Shown: positions 9,832 to 21,818 of the stretch, one piece after another
Layout: each line of letters begins with the position of its first letter
How positions within the stretch are numbered: position 1 is the first letter of the stretch
NCBI GenBank assembly: GCA_011634665.1
Contig: WAEK01000011.1
Span: 1,025,001-1,089,000 of the forward strand
Source: Mortierella sp. BCC40632
Taxonomy: Eukaryota > Mortierellomycota > Mortierellomycetes > Mortierellales > Mortierellaceae
DNA: 64,000 nucleotides
Direction of reading: 5' to 3'
Translations under genes and position numbers: made by a program
Notes under the pieces: model-generated
Databases searched by the model: none
Told to the model about the DNA's origin: nothing
What the model saw: only the letters and a program-made list of their open reading frames with translations

Positions 9832-12229
9832 AATAGACAACTATGCTACAGTTGCTGACCGACCCGCGAGAAGACAGGAGGAGATCTTGGAAGACGGGGG
9901 ATGTGTCAAATATCAAGAAATTCCTGAGTTGAGAGCGTAGTTTGAACAAGGCTATTATTTTATGGGTTAAACCATTCAAGTGCCTGGTATTATATGACTA
10001 GGTAGCCTTCAATAGGAATACTGCGGAATAAAGTCCTACGAGCACCACACACAGGCACACATGCAGCACGCACACACTGTTGGGAGAGTCGTTAGGACGA
10101 GCACTTGTTTGTCAAAGAAGGACAAGGAGCACTGTCAATATCCAGCCACCCCTTTTCTCTTACACTACCCTATGTTAACTCTTTTTCTTGGGTATGTCTC
10201 CCCTTATTTAAGCTTAACTGCCTTTATCATACCCTTACTCTTGCTCCTTTGGACTCCCCCTCTTTTTGAGGGGGTTTTCCCCACATACCTCTCTTCCCTG
10301 TGGCCTCAGGTGGCTGCACACACACAAAGATAATAAGCACTTTGCATCATCAGATGTGTATAATCTGGTACCACCTTCCTTGGAGCACTGATAACCAAGC
10401 TTGGCGAGCCGAAGGTTCCCACAGTATTGAGATACAAGCTTCCTCACCTCATATGTATTGGGCAGACTAGCCAGACATCTTGCTTTGGAAATAGCCTCCC
10501 TCTGAACTCGTCCTTCACTGAAGTTCTCCCCCTCTCCCTTTGTGCTTGGCAGGGGAGGGGGGGTTGCTCACCCAACTGTCAATAGAATGTAACAACGGTT
10601 CCTCTTTTTCAGTGCACAGAGATCTGCTGTGGTACCCCCCCTCCTTCCTTATTGAATGTAGAGGAGGTAATATTTTAGTTTTGTCCGCACAATTTGCTGT
10701 AATGCCAAAAATTCAATAAGGGGTCGAAGCTACCGCTCATCTTTCTTTGACGTACAGAGAACGTCACTGTTTTGGATCAAGCGTGTTGTTACAAAGTCCT
10801 CTGCTAAATATGGAGATGGTGGTTTCTGGACTATCCGTGCAAAACTGCCGCAGTGACACAAAGTTTCAGCCCCTTCTTTTCTCGATACACAGAAATCCCG
10901 GGTACTTGAGGCTAAGTTTTCCGTTGCAGCAGCCTTTGCTAAACCTGGAGGTAGTGTTTTTAATTCTATCCGCACAAAGTTGCTGCGATACGAATATTCA
11001 TAGAGGCAACGTTGCCAATGCTACCTCGGTGCACAGAGATTCAGGGCACCTGATCTTCCTACTGCAGGTCCGTCGTTTGTGATAAGGATCTGTATCCAAT
11101 TTCCATGTAAAAAGCCAATCCCTCGCTAATCACCTTGTCCTCACATGTAGTCCAACTCTTGAGTCCATCATCTCTTTGTGTCACTGCTCCCACGTACGTG
11201 TATCCCTTCGTGGTTCTTTTTATCGTCATCCTAATGCCTCAAACCCTGTTTCTCAGTCATCCTTTAGTACCACAGCACTCTGCTAAAGGGCTCTTCCATA
11301 TGCATGAAGAATCTCTTCAGAAAGTCTCCGCTGCCTTCTCTTGTACCTGTCATCTTCTTTAAAAAAAACTCGAGCTTTAGTCGCGGACTCATGTAGATCA
11401 ACACCCTGAAAGATTTGTGGAAGTTTTTGGAGGGCGAATGTACGGAAATTTGATGGTGAATGCGCACCTATGATGGTGCAGTTCTCGATTACATGAAAGT
11501 GCCTTGTTGGTGCATCCGAACCAAGGTTGGAAATGATTTGCATAAGATACGCCTCCAAAAATGGCAAGCATAGGATGCTGGTCAGTCGCGGAACGTGTGA
11601 TTATTGCACCACAAACAGGCTATATCGAGGGAAATCAGCAGGGTCTTCGGCCCCCGTCGCCGGTGCGGACTTTTACTACGTCTCGAAAATGAGCGATGTG
11701 TAGAGAGGGAGGTACATTTGTGACTGTATTCTATGCTAAGTGGCCGTCGCGTCTCCTACCACCCCTTTTTTAGAGACTGAGTAGAAAAAATAGAGATATT
11801 TCCTTAGTAATATTTCAATACCCTGGATTCGCCCGCCCTGACAGTGTTCTCAGAATGCTATTCAGTATGTAGAGGGCAGCTCTTGGGCAGATCAACAAGA
11901 GCCCCAAAATGGAAACAGGCAATTGGGCAAATGTAAGACCGTCGGGGCCATACATTTTTTGTGGACCCTCAGCACTTTCTCGACATAAAAAAAAACGCGT
12001 TGACGCACTTACAAAAATGATTGGTCCACAGTGCGCTTTTCACTATTTTGTCAGTCCTGGACCTATTTCTCAGATGTAGAGGGCCAACAAGCGAATTCTC
12101 GTAAATGATTGGCTAGGAGACAGAAGTAGGCCTCTGTGTTAGGAAGGCCTCCACATCTGATCTCCTTCAGAGGATTCTTTCAATACATTCCCATATCCAC
12201 ACGGAAAGAATTTAGCCGAAAATCAAAAT
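9832..12229. other. Intergenic region with tandem repeats, no clear gene
   Basis: Contains the ~140-bp repeats at 10600-11090 and a CA-rich spot at about 10050-10080. A minus-strand open frame at 11283-11567 (94 aa; contains LPQIFQGVDLHES and ends HAYGRAL) has no family I recognise. The TGATTGG word pair at 12018-12118 also occurs in the Harbinger right end. The last few hundred bases must hold the promoter of the PDR transporter. Confidence 0.5.
10600..11090. repeat. About 140-bp tandem repeats, ~3.5 diverged copies
   Basis: The word TGCACAGAGA or its variants recur at about 10611, 10750, 10886 and 11030 (steps 139, 136, 144 bp). A second word of the type GGAGGTnnT...TCCGCACAA recurs about 60-80 bp after each of the first three. 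Copies are clearly diverged. Confidence 0.7.
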
Positions 12230-12236
12230 TATAAAA
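12230..12236 (+). promoter_or_regulatory. TATA box of the PDR transporter gene
   Basis: TATAAAA lies 262 nt before the preferred ATG (12498) and only 16 nt before the upstream in-frame ATG (12252), which argues against the latter as the main start. Confidence 0.6.
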
Positions 12237-12338
12237 ACACGCTACTCATCGATGTTCGATCCCTGCAAACACAAAATACACAGACGCAAGATCGTCAGCA
12301 CTGAGCGGTCACTACCCAAAGCGTCGCTCCATACTCTC

Positions 12339-12445
12339 CACTCTATCCTCAGCTCTACTCTATCTCTCTGTCCCACTCTATCCTCAGCTCTACTCTATCT
12401 CTCTGTCCCACTCTATCCTCAGCTCTACTCTCTCTCTCTCTGTCC
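12339..12445. repeat. 35-bp tandem repeat in the PDR 5' leader
   Basis: About three copies of a 35-bp CT-rich unit (CACTCTATCCTCAGCTCTAC plus 15 more bases) start at 12339, 12374 and 12409. The third is slightly altered. The array lies between the TATA box and the preferred start codon. Confidence 0.85.
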
Positions 12446-12497
12446 CACTCTATCTCTTTGTATCACTCAGAAGGCTGTTTTAAGCAACAGTAGCGCT

Positions 12498-15400
12498 ATG
12501 TCAATCAGAAGTGAACCAACCATTAGCAAGCCAATGCAGCAGCAACACTCAAGCATCCCATCGGACTCATCTCCTTCACGCCCATCCGACCTAATCGTTC
12601 CCAACGGCGAAGGAGTAGAGCACTTCATCGAAAAGGCAGAACTCTATGGCGACCAAGGCGGAGATGATGCAGCGTCAGTCGAGAGTTCTGAGACAAGCAC
12701 ATGTCCAAGCGCCATTGGTGGTCAATGGGGGGAAGGGCCTTCGAACGTCGACGTCATTGGTGCTCAGAGAGACTATAAGAAGCTTGAGCGCCAGCTCACC
12801 AGGCGCTCTTCTCTCTACTGTGCCACAATTGGTGGGGAAGATGACGATAGTTTTGAACTATCCTCGTACCTTCAAGACGTCCTCCCTCGTTCTGATGAGG
12901 CTGGCATTAAGCGCGCCATTATTGGTGTGGTTTGGGAGAACCTCGAGGTCCAAGGCGAGAGTCCTGGTACACAGCTCATTCCCACCTTTGCCGATCCATT
13001 TGTTGGCATGTTACGCTTCGCCAACCCTTACTTATGGGCTAAGAAATTGTTCTCCAATAATCCAAATCAGTCAGGGGCGACACTTCGTACCATCATTCAT
13101 CCCATGAATGGCTTCTGCCGTGATGGCGAGATGGCCCTCGTTCTCGGCCGTCCTGGCGCCGGTTGCTCGACTCTATTGCGCGTGCTCGCAAATGATCGCA
13201 AGAACTACAAGAGCGTCCTTGGCGACGTCACCTATGGCTCTCTTTCTGCTGGTGAGATGGCTAAACACCATCGTGGAGAGGTCTTGTATAACCAAGAAGG
13301 TAATAATGACATACCGAACATAGTTTAATACAATTATCGAACAGACTCGGTCCAAAATGGCAGTATTAACTCAGCAATTTTATCTTTGTGGTCTTCTAAT
13401 CGATAGATGATTTCCACTACCCCACACTGACTGTCCGTCAGACCCTTGAGGCTGCCCTACGCACCAAGACCCCTGGCACTCGTCTTCCTGAGCATTACAA
13501 AAGCACGAAATTCGTGCAGGAGCTCTTAGAGGTGCTTGTCAAGATGTATGGTCTCACAAAGCAAATCGAAACAGTAGTTGGAAATGCATTCATCCGTGGT
13601 ATCTCTGGTGGAGAATGCAAGCGTCTCTCGATTGCCGAGCAGATGGCCACTCGGTCCTGTATCAACATGTGGGATGGAGCAACCCGTGGCCTTGATGCGT
13701 CCTCTGCCCTTGACTACGTCAAGTCTCTTCGCGTGCAGACAAACCTGTTAAAGAAGGCTACCATGGTGTCCATCTATCAAGTTGTAAGTCTCTTCTTTTT
13801 CAGTCTTCCTCTTAGTAGTTCTCATCAGCCATTTCATCGTGTTAATATTTTTGAGATCTCTTTGAATCTCTTCTAGTCTGAGAGCATCTACAGTCTATTC
13901 GATAAGACCATTCTTCTTTATGAGGGCCGTTGTGCCTATTTCGGGCCTGTCAACAAAGCTCGTCAATACTTCATTGACCTCGGCTTCGAATATCCAGCTC
14001 GTCAGACGACTGCTGATTTCCTCACTGCCTGTACCGATCCCAATGAACGCAAGACACGCCCCGGATTTGAAGGCCGCGCTCCTCGCTCTCCAAAGGAATT
14101 TGAGGATGCATTCAAACGCTCTGAGCTATACGCACTCCAAGAGAAAGAGCGACATGACTACCAATCACAGATCGCCGACAGCTGCCACAAAGATCAATTT
14201 AAGGCCGCAGCCAAGCAAGTGAAGGAGAGGTACGTTTCGGGAAAGTCGCCCTACACTGTCAGCTTCGCCACGCAGGTCAAAACCCTCACTGTCCGTCAGC
14301 TGCAGCTGCTGAAGGGGGACTATATGTCCCTCATTTTTCGATATGGCTCGAACGTCATTCAGGCCGTCATTGTCGGCTCTGTCTTCTTCCAGTTGCCAGC
14401 CGATGGTAGTGGCACTTTCACCCGTGGAGGTGTTCTGTTTTTCGCATTGCTTTTCAACGCCCTAATCTCGCAAGCCGATCTTCCCCATGCTATGCAAGGC
14501 CGCCCCATCCTTTACAAGCACAAGAATTTCGCTATGTATCGCCCTTCTGCTTTTGCCATCGCTCAAATTCTCATCGATCTGCCTTTGGTTACTATGCAAG
14601 TCTTGCTGTTTTCGGTTGTCCTCTATTTCATGGCTGGTCTTCAGCCAGATGCGGGCAAGTTCTTCCTTTTCTGTCTGGTCCTAGTCCTCGCAGCCCTCTG
14701 CATGACCGCTTTCTTCCGAATGTGGGCTGCTCTTTCTGCCACTTTTGATTCTGCTTCTCGCAACTCGGGTCTTGTCCTGCTGGCCTCGATCCTGTACACC
14801 GGCTACATGATCCCTTACCAATCAATGCACCCGTGGTTCATCTGGATCTTCTGGATCAATCCTTTGGCTTATGCTTTCAAGGCCTTGATCTCAAATGAGA
14901 TGAAAGGTCTCGTTTTCCACTGCTCTGGGGGCTCGTTAGTCCCTTCTGGTATCAACTACACGAATATCGACTATCAGGTCTGCGGACTTGCTGGTTCGAC
15001 GTCTGGAAAGCCCTTTGTCGATGGTTCTGATTACTTGTACGCTGCTTACCGCTACAAGACCTCTGAAATGTGGTTCAATGTTATTGGTGTCTTCTTCTTC
15101 TGGCTCCTCTTTGTCGGCATCACCTGTTGGGCGATGGAAACCATTGAGTTTGGCAAAGGTGGCTTCTCGACTAATGTCTTTAAAAAGGGAGCTGTCATAG
15201 TTGAGAAGAATGTTCAGGATGAGGAAGCGGCCAACATGTCAACCTTGACAGTACAGGAACCAAAGTCCACGGCCACTACTTCCAAGAGTTCTGATACCGA
15301 TGCAGTTGAAAGGCTTAGCATGGGATCAGTTTTTGCATGGGAGTGTGTCGATTACGTTGTTCCATTCAAGTCCAATCCATCTGGCGAGAAACAACTCCTG

Positions 15401-17221
15401 CGGGAAGTTTCTGGACTTGTCAGACCCGGAACAATGACTGCTCTCATGGGTTCTTCTGGAGCCGGAAAGACTACTCTTCTCGATGTCCTTGCCCAACGTA
15501 AAAATACTGGTAAAGTCACTGGTCGGATCGAGGTTGACGGCGTCCCCCTACGTCGCGATTTCCAACGCACCACCGGCTATTGCGAGCAGCTCGATGTTCA
15601 TGTTCCAGAGAGCACCGTCCGCGAGGCTTTAAGGTTCTCGGCCAACCTTCGTCAGCCTGCCGAGGTGTCCGAGGATGAGAAGAATCTCTATGTTGAGGAG
15701 ATTATCGAGATTCTCGAGATGGAGAACATCGCGGATGCTCTCATTGGTACCATAGAATCCGGGTTTGGTATTTCAGTCGAGGAACGTAAGCGCCTGACGA
15801 TTGGCATTGAGCTCGTGGCCAAGCCCAAGCTCCTGTTCTTGGATGAACCAACATCCGGATTGGATGCGCAGGCATCATACAACATCATGCGATTCATGCG
15901 CAAGCTAGCCGACCAGGGCCAGGCTATCCTCTGCACGATCCACCAGCCTTCATCGCAGCTGTTTGAATTTTTCGACGATTTGCTTCTGCTCGCCAAGGGT
16001 GGCCGCACTGTCTACTGTGGTCGACTTGGTGACGACTCGCAAGTTATGCTTCAGTACTTTGAACGCAACGGCGCCCCTCATTGCGATCCTACAGCCAACC
16101 CCGCCGAGTATATATTGAACGTTGTAAATGCTCGTCACTCTGGTCTCAACTGGCCAAACATCTGGATCGAGTCACCAGAACGTCAGATGTTGATCAAGGA
16201 CATCCACGCCACTCGCAAGCCCAAGTCAGAGGCCCATTGCCTAACCACCACAGATCAAACAACCGAGTTTGCCTTACCCACGAGTAGCCAGATCAAATAT
16301 GTATTCGCGCGCCTGAGAAGGACCTACTGGCGTCTTCCCCAGTATAATTTTGGTCGTGTTTTCTTGCAGCTCATCTTTGCTCTTCTCAATGGCTTCTCGT
16401 TCTACAAACTAGGTGAAACCAAGGTTGATCTCCAGTCTCGAGTATTTGTCATCTTCCAGATCATGGTCATGGCCTCTCTCTTAGTGAACATGGTCCAGCC
16501 CCGTTTTCACACCGAGCGCCAATGGTTCAGCCGTGACCAGGCTCGGAAGTATTATGACTGGAAGCCTTTTGCTTTCTCGATTATCCTAATCGAACTCCCA
16601 TACACTGTGTTCTCCACGACTGTCTTCTTCTTGGCTTTCTACTGGACAGTCGGATTTTCCTCCGACTCGGTGCTGACTTTCTACACGTGGCTAACATTCA
16701 TTCTCAACGCGTTGTTCGCCATCACGCTTGGTGAGGCGGTTGCCGCGTGGACGCCTTCGACGCAGGTAGCTGCTCTATTTAACCCATTCATCTTCTCGGC
16801 CCTCAACCTGTTTTGCGGTGTCATGATGCCGTTCAGTGCCATGCCAAGTTTCTGGCGCTCATGGCTTTACTGGATCAACCCTTACCACTACATCATTGAG
16901 GGGCTAGTAACTACCCAGCTACAAAATGTTCCTGTCCGTTGTGCTTCAGATGAGTTTTCAGTATTCCAGGCACCTTCAGGACAGACCTGTGGTCAGTATG
17001 CAGCCGAGTTCTTGCAGCATGCTACCGGTTACATCAACAACCCCAATGCCACCTCCAATTGCGAGTACTGTCAGTATTCGTTGGGTCAAGACTTTTTCCT
17101 CGGCCTAAACATGGACAATTCACACAGCTGGAGAAACATGGGCATTCTTTGCGTGTTTATTGTTTTCAATATAGTCGTCCTTCTCGCCGGTATCCGCTTC
17201 TTCCGTGCTGACCGACGTTGA
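12498..17221 (+). CDS. PDR/ABCG-type multidrug ABC transporter
   Basis: A 1507-aa full-size transporter in reverse order (NBD-TMD-NBD-TMD) typical of the fungal pleiotropic drug resistance family, which exports hydrophobic toxins across the plasma membrane using ATP. Exons 12498-13299, 13407-13783 and 13877-17221 join with phases that fit; both introns (107 and 93 bp) have GT/AG ends. NBD1: GRPGAGCST near residue 217 (Cys where Lys is usual, standard in this family), GISGGECKRLS near 330, WDGATRGLDASSA near 355. NBD2: GSSGAGKTT near 917 with intact Lys, and degenerate signature SVEERKRLTIG with LLFLDEPTSGLDAQA near 1026-1050. Two blocks of hydrophobic helices follow. The ATG at 12498 is chosen because the longer frame begins 16 nt after a TATA box and translates CT-repeat leader. 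Confidence 0.93.
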
Positions 17222-17337
17222 AGCTTGACTATCTTCCGCTAAACGATAGCCCATTCGAATTTTGTAGAACATTACAGGCATGGAATCCGACGATGAGCCT
17301 ATCTGCATATGTGTCTCCGAGAGCGAGATGAAGAACG

Positions 17338-17343
17338 AATAAA
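17338..17343 (+). terminator. Polyadenylation signal of the PDR gene
   Basis: AATAAA lies about 117 nt after the stop codon and is followed at once by a genomic T-tract (17343-17365). Confidence 0.45.
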
Positions 17344-17365
17344 TTTTTTTTTTTTTTTTTTTTTT

Positions 17366-18499
17366 ACGAACCTTCAGGGATGTTGATGATACCTTGAGTT
17401 AAATAGGGACTATGGCGTCGCCCCAAGGGTGACGTGCACCAGCAGGGGGATTGATAGGTACTGCTCCGCCTGTGGCGGGAGCGGTGCCTGCGGGAGAGCC
17501 AAGCAAGGTTGCTTGCTCTTTAGGACGCTTGGATAGATTACCTCTGTTCAGGACAAATACTAATGCTTTGACTTTACTTGTAGTCAAACCGTGGGCAAGG
17601 TTTCTCATACCTAGAACTCAGGCTTTCTCTCCAGTCAGAGTTTTCACTCAGTCTTGAACAAGGGAGATTGAAAATAGGGTTTTCTTCTCCTTCCCCTTCC
17701 CTCCCCTTCTCTCCCTCCCTTCTCCTCTTCTCTACTACAAACTATTTTTTATTCCGCCGCCACAACTTTTAAAACCCCACTTTAGTCATATCCAGCAAGT
17801 GGCCCGTCGGAAAGGAGTAAAAAGAAGAATATGTCGAAACATACAAATCTGTAGAACAATGGGCTTAATCTCAGCAGCTCGTAGCAACAAGGCTACTCGA
17901 CTGTTTACAATACCCTGTTCAATTAAGGTCGGCGCGCACTCGTCCCACGATCTGCGGACGTGGCCAGCTAGTTCTCTAAACTACACTACCCTACAACAGA
18001 AGAGCAGAGAGAAGGAAAAGGTGGAGGGTGACCCAGAAACGATAGAGCTACTAAAATATAAATGCAGAGAAAGGAAAAAAGACTAGGTACAAAGAGCACC
18101 CGCAGAGGGGGCAAGTGACATGGTTCTCATCTTATCCCATCCAAGCATGACTTTAGAGTGACAATTATCAGGACTCCAGGAGTGAGGGAAGAGAGCTTGT
18201 GGATATCACTCGATAAAGCCTGCATTAGTTTGACCAATGCTCTCCCTCCAATGTGTTGCTGTCCTCCCCACGCCCTGTGCTAACGCTGTACTAACCGCTG
18301 TACTAACGTTAATCGTCTGTCGCTATCTCTCTTCACCAGTCTCTAACCCATCGCTGCTCTATCCACCTGCCTGAGCTACCTATTGCACTAATAGACGGGC
18401 ATGATTTTTTTTTTTTTTTTTTTTTTTTTTGACAACCCTCTTACCTCTATCTCGGTCCCTTTCATGAAAATCTCCGCCTCTTCTTTTCTCTTCTCTTCA

Positions 18500-18539
<40 letters not shown>

Positions 18540-19275
18540 TCCTTCTTTTATCTCCTCCCTCTTAATTTCCACCTGTCGCTGCACTAACTTCAGACCATCG
18601 CTTTCTTTTAAGGCGTGATCTATTCGGATGTGAATTAGTCTGAAGCTGCAGATATCTCGGATATTTTGGTATCCTAGCCTTGGAATTTCTTATCTCCTCC
18701 TACTGCCTCTCGAACCTTTTCCTTCGTTACTTACCTCTGGCCTTTTGAACATGTCTCTTCTTACGGCTTGACACTGCGGATCGCTAATCCCCTGAAAAAA
18801 CACTTTCGCCTCTTTGAGTAGCGCATAGTAGTAAAGGCTATCTTTGAAGTAGACGCGCATACGGACTCGTTTATGCGCTTTCAAATATCTCTCCCTCCTT
18901 ACCGAAGGCACGATGGGTCGCATCTTCATCATGCCTTTGCTCGGTACCTCTTGCCTGATACGACATTTGGGTCATGGTCATCCTATAGACAGCACCACCT
19001 TCATGATTGCTCACATCGAGACTCTCCAACAGCTGCATTACAACTTGATGGTCTAATGGCGAGGACACGTTAACTTTTTCGAATAAAAAGACCCCAAACC
19101 TCAGCACTTTTTTTTTTTTTTTTATACCATCCAACAGACCCCTCACCCCAAATAACACGCACTCTTTTAAACCACTCTTTCCCGTAGCCTTCATAACCAA
19201 GGTTCCAAAAACAAACTATTTTGTAGTTGAAAGTACCTATCCTGCCCCTTCTGCTAGGATGTGTTTTGCATTGCC
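17366..19275. other. Intergenic, low-complexity rich, no clear gene
   Basis: A minus-strand frame at 17399-17608 (69 aa, Gly/Ala/Pro-rich C-terminus) and minus frames at 18690-18932 and 18871-19200 are open but unrecognised. Poly(T) tracts lie at 18407-18430 and 19109-19125, and a (TC)n run at about 18502-18535. CTGTACTAAC is repeated twice at 18287-18306. Confidence 0.45.
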
Positions 19276-19779
19276 ATGCCTTTGAGTCAACCTGAAAAGA
19301 GGGCCGATTCGGAATCCTCTCAGTCAGCTCCTGATGAAGAATCCGGACCGGGAAAGTGTCTCAAGAGCAACGCCAATCTCAAGCAGCTGAAAGACTTCAT
19401 CATGAACGGCAACAAGTATCCATACAAAGCGGGCGGCAAAACCATTGCCTCAGTTTACATCCCGTACCCCACAGACGAAAGCGAGCCGTTCGACACCCTT
19501 TGTTTTGCGGACAAGACTTCTGAACAATCAGTGAGTTGGGATGGAGTGTTTCATGGCAAATACCAAAGAACATATGATCGCAAGAACAGGAGCTACTGTC
19601 CAATTCCCTCAATCCCGGCTACACCACAAGCTCTCTGTTTGTACAGGAATATGAATCTTCAAACTAAAATCAGGCTTGCTCCACCGGAATATACCAGTTG
19701 CGCGCTTGATGCATGTAAAGTCATGAAAGGAAGGACAAACTCGATGTCGACCGGGATAAAGGGTAAGGTCAAATTCTAA
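19276..19779 (+). CDS. Hypothetical protein, 167 aa
   Basis: A single open frame from ATG 19276 (a GTG 15 nt upstream is in frame but not a credible eukaryotic start). The N-terminus is acidic and Ser-rich (residues 1-30); the middle is better ordered, with YPYKAGGKTIASVYIPYP and SVSWDGVFHGKYQRTYDRK. The C-terminus is Cys-containing and basic. There is no signal peptide, membrane segment or known motif. Codon-like composition suggests real or recently real coding sequence. It lies just left of the first copy of the duplicated block (19921). It could be a single exon of a decayed gene. I do not recognise the family. Confidence 0.4.
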   Translation: MPLSQPEKRADSESSQSAPDEESGPGKCLKSNANLKQLKDFIMNGNKYPYKAGGKTIASVYIPYPTDESEPFDTLCFADKTSEQSVSWDGVFHGKYQRTYDRKNRSYCPIPSIPATPQALCLYRNMNLQTKIRLAPPEYTSCALDACKVMKGRTNSMSTGIKGKVKF

Positions 19780-20024
19780 CAGAATCATGGAGCTCTCTGT
19801 AAGGCAACCCGCTCTTGGAGAAATCACTCAAACGATAGGTATTTGTCAATTCTATCCTAAGGATAAAGTCCTGACAATGAGCCAATAAAGACTTTACTCT
19901 TCAGCTAAACAGGAAACATAGCTTGTGGACACTAAAGTCAGCGATAATGTTTATCATGGAGTAGCGAAAGTCTGCCGGCTCTATTCTCCTCTACTGATTC
20001 CAGCCACTACTCCACTACTTCAAT

Positions 20025-20612
20025 TTATTTGCAGCGATGTTCGGGGTAGAACGTGTATCGTGAAGGTCCATGCTGGCCACAAGCCTGGTCAACAGCGTAC
20101 AGGTATGGAATGCTGGTTCCTGACTCTGGGATTCCAACGACATCGTAGTCAGCGCATTCTCCAAACCCACATAGCCCTGTCAGTACCAGCTTATAGGACT
20201 TCAAATCGCCAGTAGTATATTCCTTCTTGATAACAAATTCATCCAGATTGCCGCCTTTGTCGGTCTTCATGAATGACGTGCTGCAGGGCAACCTGGTGTT
20301 CGATCCCGAGAGTTTAAAGACCTCGTCCTTGGCAAGAGTGAATTTCGATATAGCGCCAAAAGCTTCAGAACCTATTTTTTTGAAGGTGAACAGCTCGGGC
20401 TTGCTTCCAAGTCGCAGCCACGATCCATCTTGGGTGTTGATGAATCCAGACGGTTCCTTTATATTACCGACGAGGTCATGGGGTTCCCCGGCAATCGAAT
20501 AGACACAGTACTTCCCTCCATTAACAAGGGCCTTCCCATCGATGTCTTTTGGAAAGAAAGCTCTAGCGAATTGCAAGAGCGTCAGCGCGAAGGCCACAGA
20601 AGTGAGCTTCAT
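20025..20612 (-). CDS. Secreted protein, family A copy 1, 195 aa
   Basis: Starts at the ATG giving MKLTSVAFALTLLQFARA, a clear signal peptide with a likely cut after residue 18. The mature part (about 177 aa) looks beta-rich, with GGKYCVYS, GSWLRLG, ELFTFKKIG, TRLPCSTSF, GLCGFGECADYD and a C-terminal PEHRC. Six or so Cys could pair. The longer frame upstream translates the 5' UTR intron and is rejected. The paralogue at 30340-30960 is highly similar. The family is not recognised; secretion is well supported, role is not. No frameshift or missing segment relative to the paralogue except a shorter C-terminus. Confidence 0.8.
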   Translation of the reverse strand: MKLTSVAFALTLLQFARAFFPKDIDGKALVNGGKYCVYSIAGEPHDLVGNIKEPSGFINTQDGSWLRLGSKPELFTFKKIGSEAFGAISKFTLAKDEVFKLSGSNTRLPCSTSFMKTDKGGNLDEFVIKKEYTTGDLKSYKLVLTGLCGFGECADYDVVGIPESGTSIPYLYAVDQACGQHGPSRYTFYPEHRCK

Positions 20613-20621
20613 TGTAGTGAA

Positions 20622-20718
20622 CTGAGAAATGGGCAGAAGGGAGGATAGGAGATCACGGTTAGCAAAGAGCATTGAACCAATGAACAAAAGCGATATCAGG
20701 ATTCAGTCTCATTCTTAC
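20622..20718 (-). other. Intron in the 5' UTR of secreted gene A copy 1
   Basis: Donor GTAAGAATG at 20718 and acceptor TTTCTCAG at 20622, leaving 9 nt of exon before the ATG. Both sites are conserved in copy 2 of the duplication. Confidence 0.6.
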
Positions 20719-20864
20719 ATTTCACAAGCTTGGAGGATTGTGTAAGGTAAGCGATCGGGACTAGGACAGGAATATCCAGGGGATTGTGGGAGTCTTGTTT
20801 GGATTGAAGTCTAAGGATTCGTGGTTGAGTGTTGATTGATGCTGAAAAGGATGCGGACGGCCTC

Positions 20865-20874
20865 TTTATATAAT
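20865..20874 (-). promoter_or_regulatory. TATA box of secreted gene A copy 1
   Basis: On the minus strand reads TTATATAAA, about 255 nt before the ATG. Conserved at about 31215 in copy 2. Confidence 0.6.
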
Positions 20875-21639
20875 GGCAGGATCCTTAAACGCGGATGTAG
20901 GACTGGCGTGAGTGTAATGGAGTAGTGATCGTAGCCCCATGCTGTTTGGCTCCACTAGAATCAGAACAACCTACAGCTAAAGATAGTGTAGGCAGTATCT
21001 CGGGTACTGTATCCTTACTCGGTGGCCGTTCTGCGCAGTGTAACTACCAAAAACACTTAATCAAGCACCAATCCAAAAAACATGGGGTCCTGGTCAGACA
21101 AATCTCATTTCCAATCTACGATAAGCGGATTTCCCACCTTCTAAAGGAACTTAAACTCTCTGCTCCTTTGGGATCCCCCTCGGGAAACTAGCCCCAGTGG
21201 TCTCATTGATGATGCTGATGATTTTACTACATAGTCTCATACGAAGGGTGTTGACTCCATCTTGATTTGGGCATTGAATATTTTAGCTATAGTGGCTAGT
21301 AGCATTGCCCTGCTAAATAGTCTCGTTCAATTGCTCCTTCTCCTCTGAGCCATCAGGACATACACGTATGCTTTGCTTCCACCCTGCCGCTATTTTGGTT
21401 CCTTTCTGCATTCGATCGTGGTGAACTTACCGATAACAAGTCGAGAATCTCTTTTGATGTTGAATATTCATCTCACTCTAATTGAAGTACACTGACATTC
21501 ATACTGATTTAGAACTGCCTCCTTGATTCAGACCAAGCGTCTCTGGTCGACCTGTATCAAGGCAAATGCATGGTTTATCTCGTCAGACTGTAGACCACAA
21601 AAGCCAAGAAAAGTGGCCACGTCCACAGGCTAGGATTAT

Positions 21640-21818
21640 AATCTCACCGGTTTCCCGAACCCGCCATTGATATTTTTTCCACTGAAATACATTTGAAAGG
21701 TATTCTCTTGTGCTTCATGGGCCACCCGATCTGCCATCTTATTTCTGGGTACTTTTACTCCTGTGAATCTATCCACCCAGAAGACCGTCGCTGAAGTGCA
21801 CTCGTCTAAAATAGGGTC
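21640..21818 (-). pseudogene. LINE RNase H domain remnant, copy 1
   Basis: The minus strand reads DPILDECTSATVFWVDRFTG followed by VKVPRNKMADRVAHEAQ. The spacing W-V-x5-G-V-x4-N-x-M-A-D-x2-A matches the end of the RNase H domain of LINE-type elements (the conserved H-x-G-x3-N-x2-A-D block), with the His lost. No upstream reverse transcriptase is visible. The C-terminal part found in copy 2 is deleted here. Confidence 0.55.

Noticed and set aside
12252..12497. Longer N-terminus for the PDR transporter
   Set aside because: It starts 16 nt after the TATA box and is mostly translated CT-repeat; PDR proteins of this type normally start close to the MSIRSEP position.
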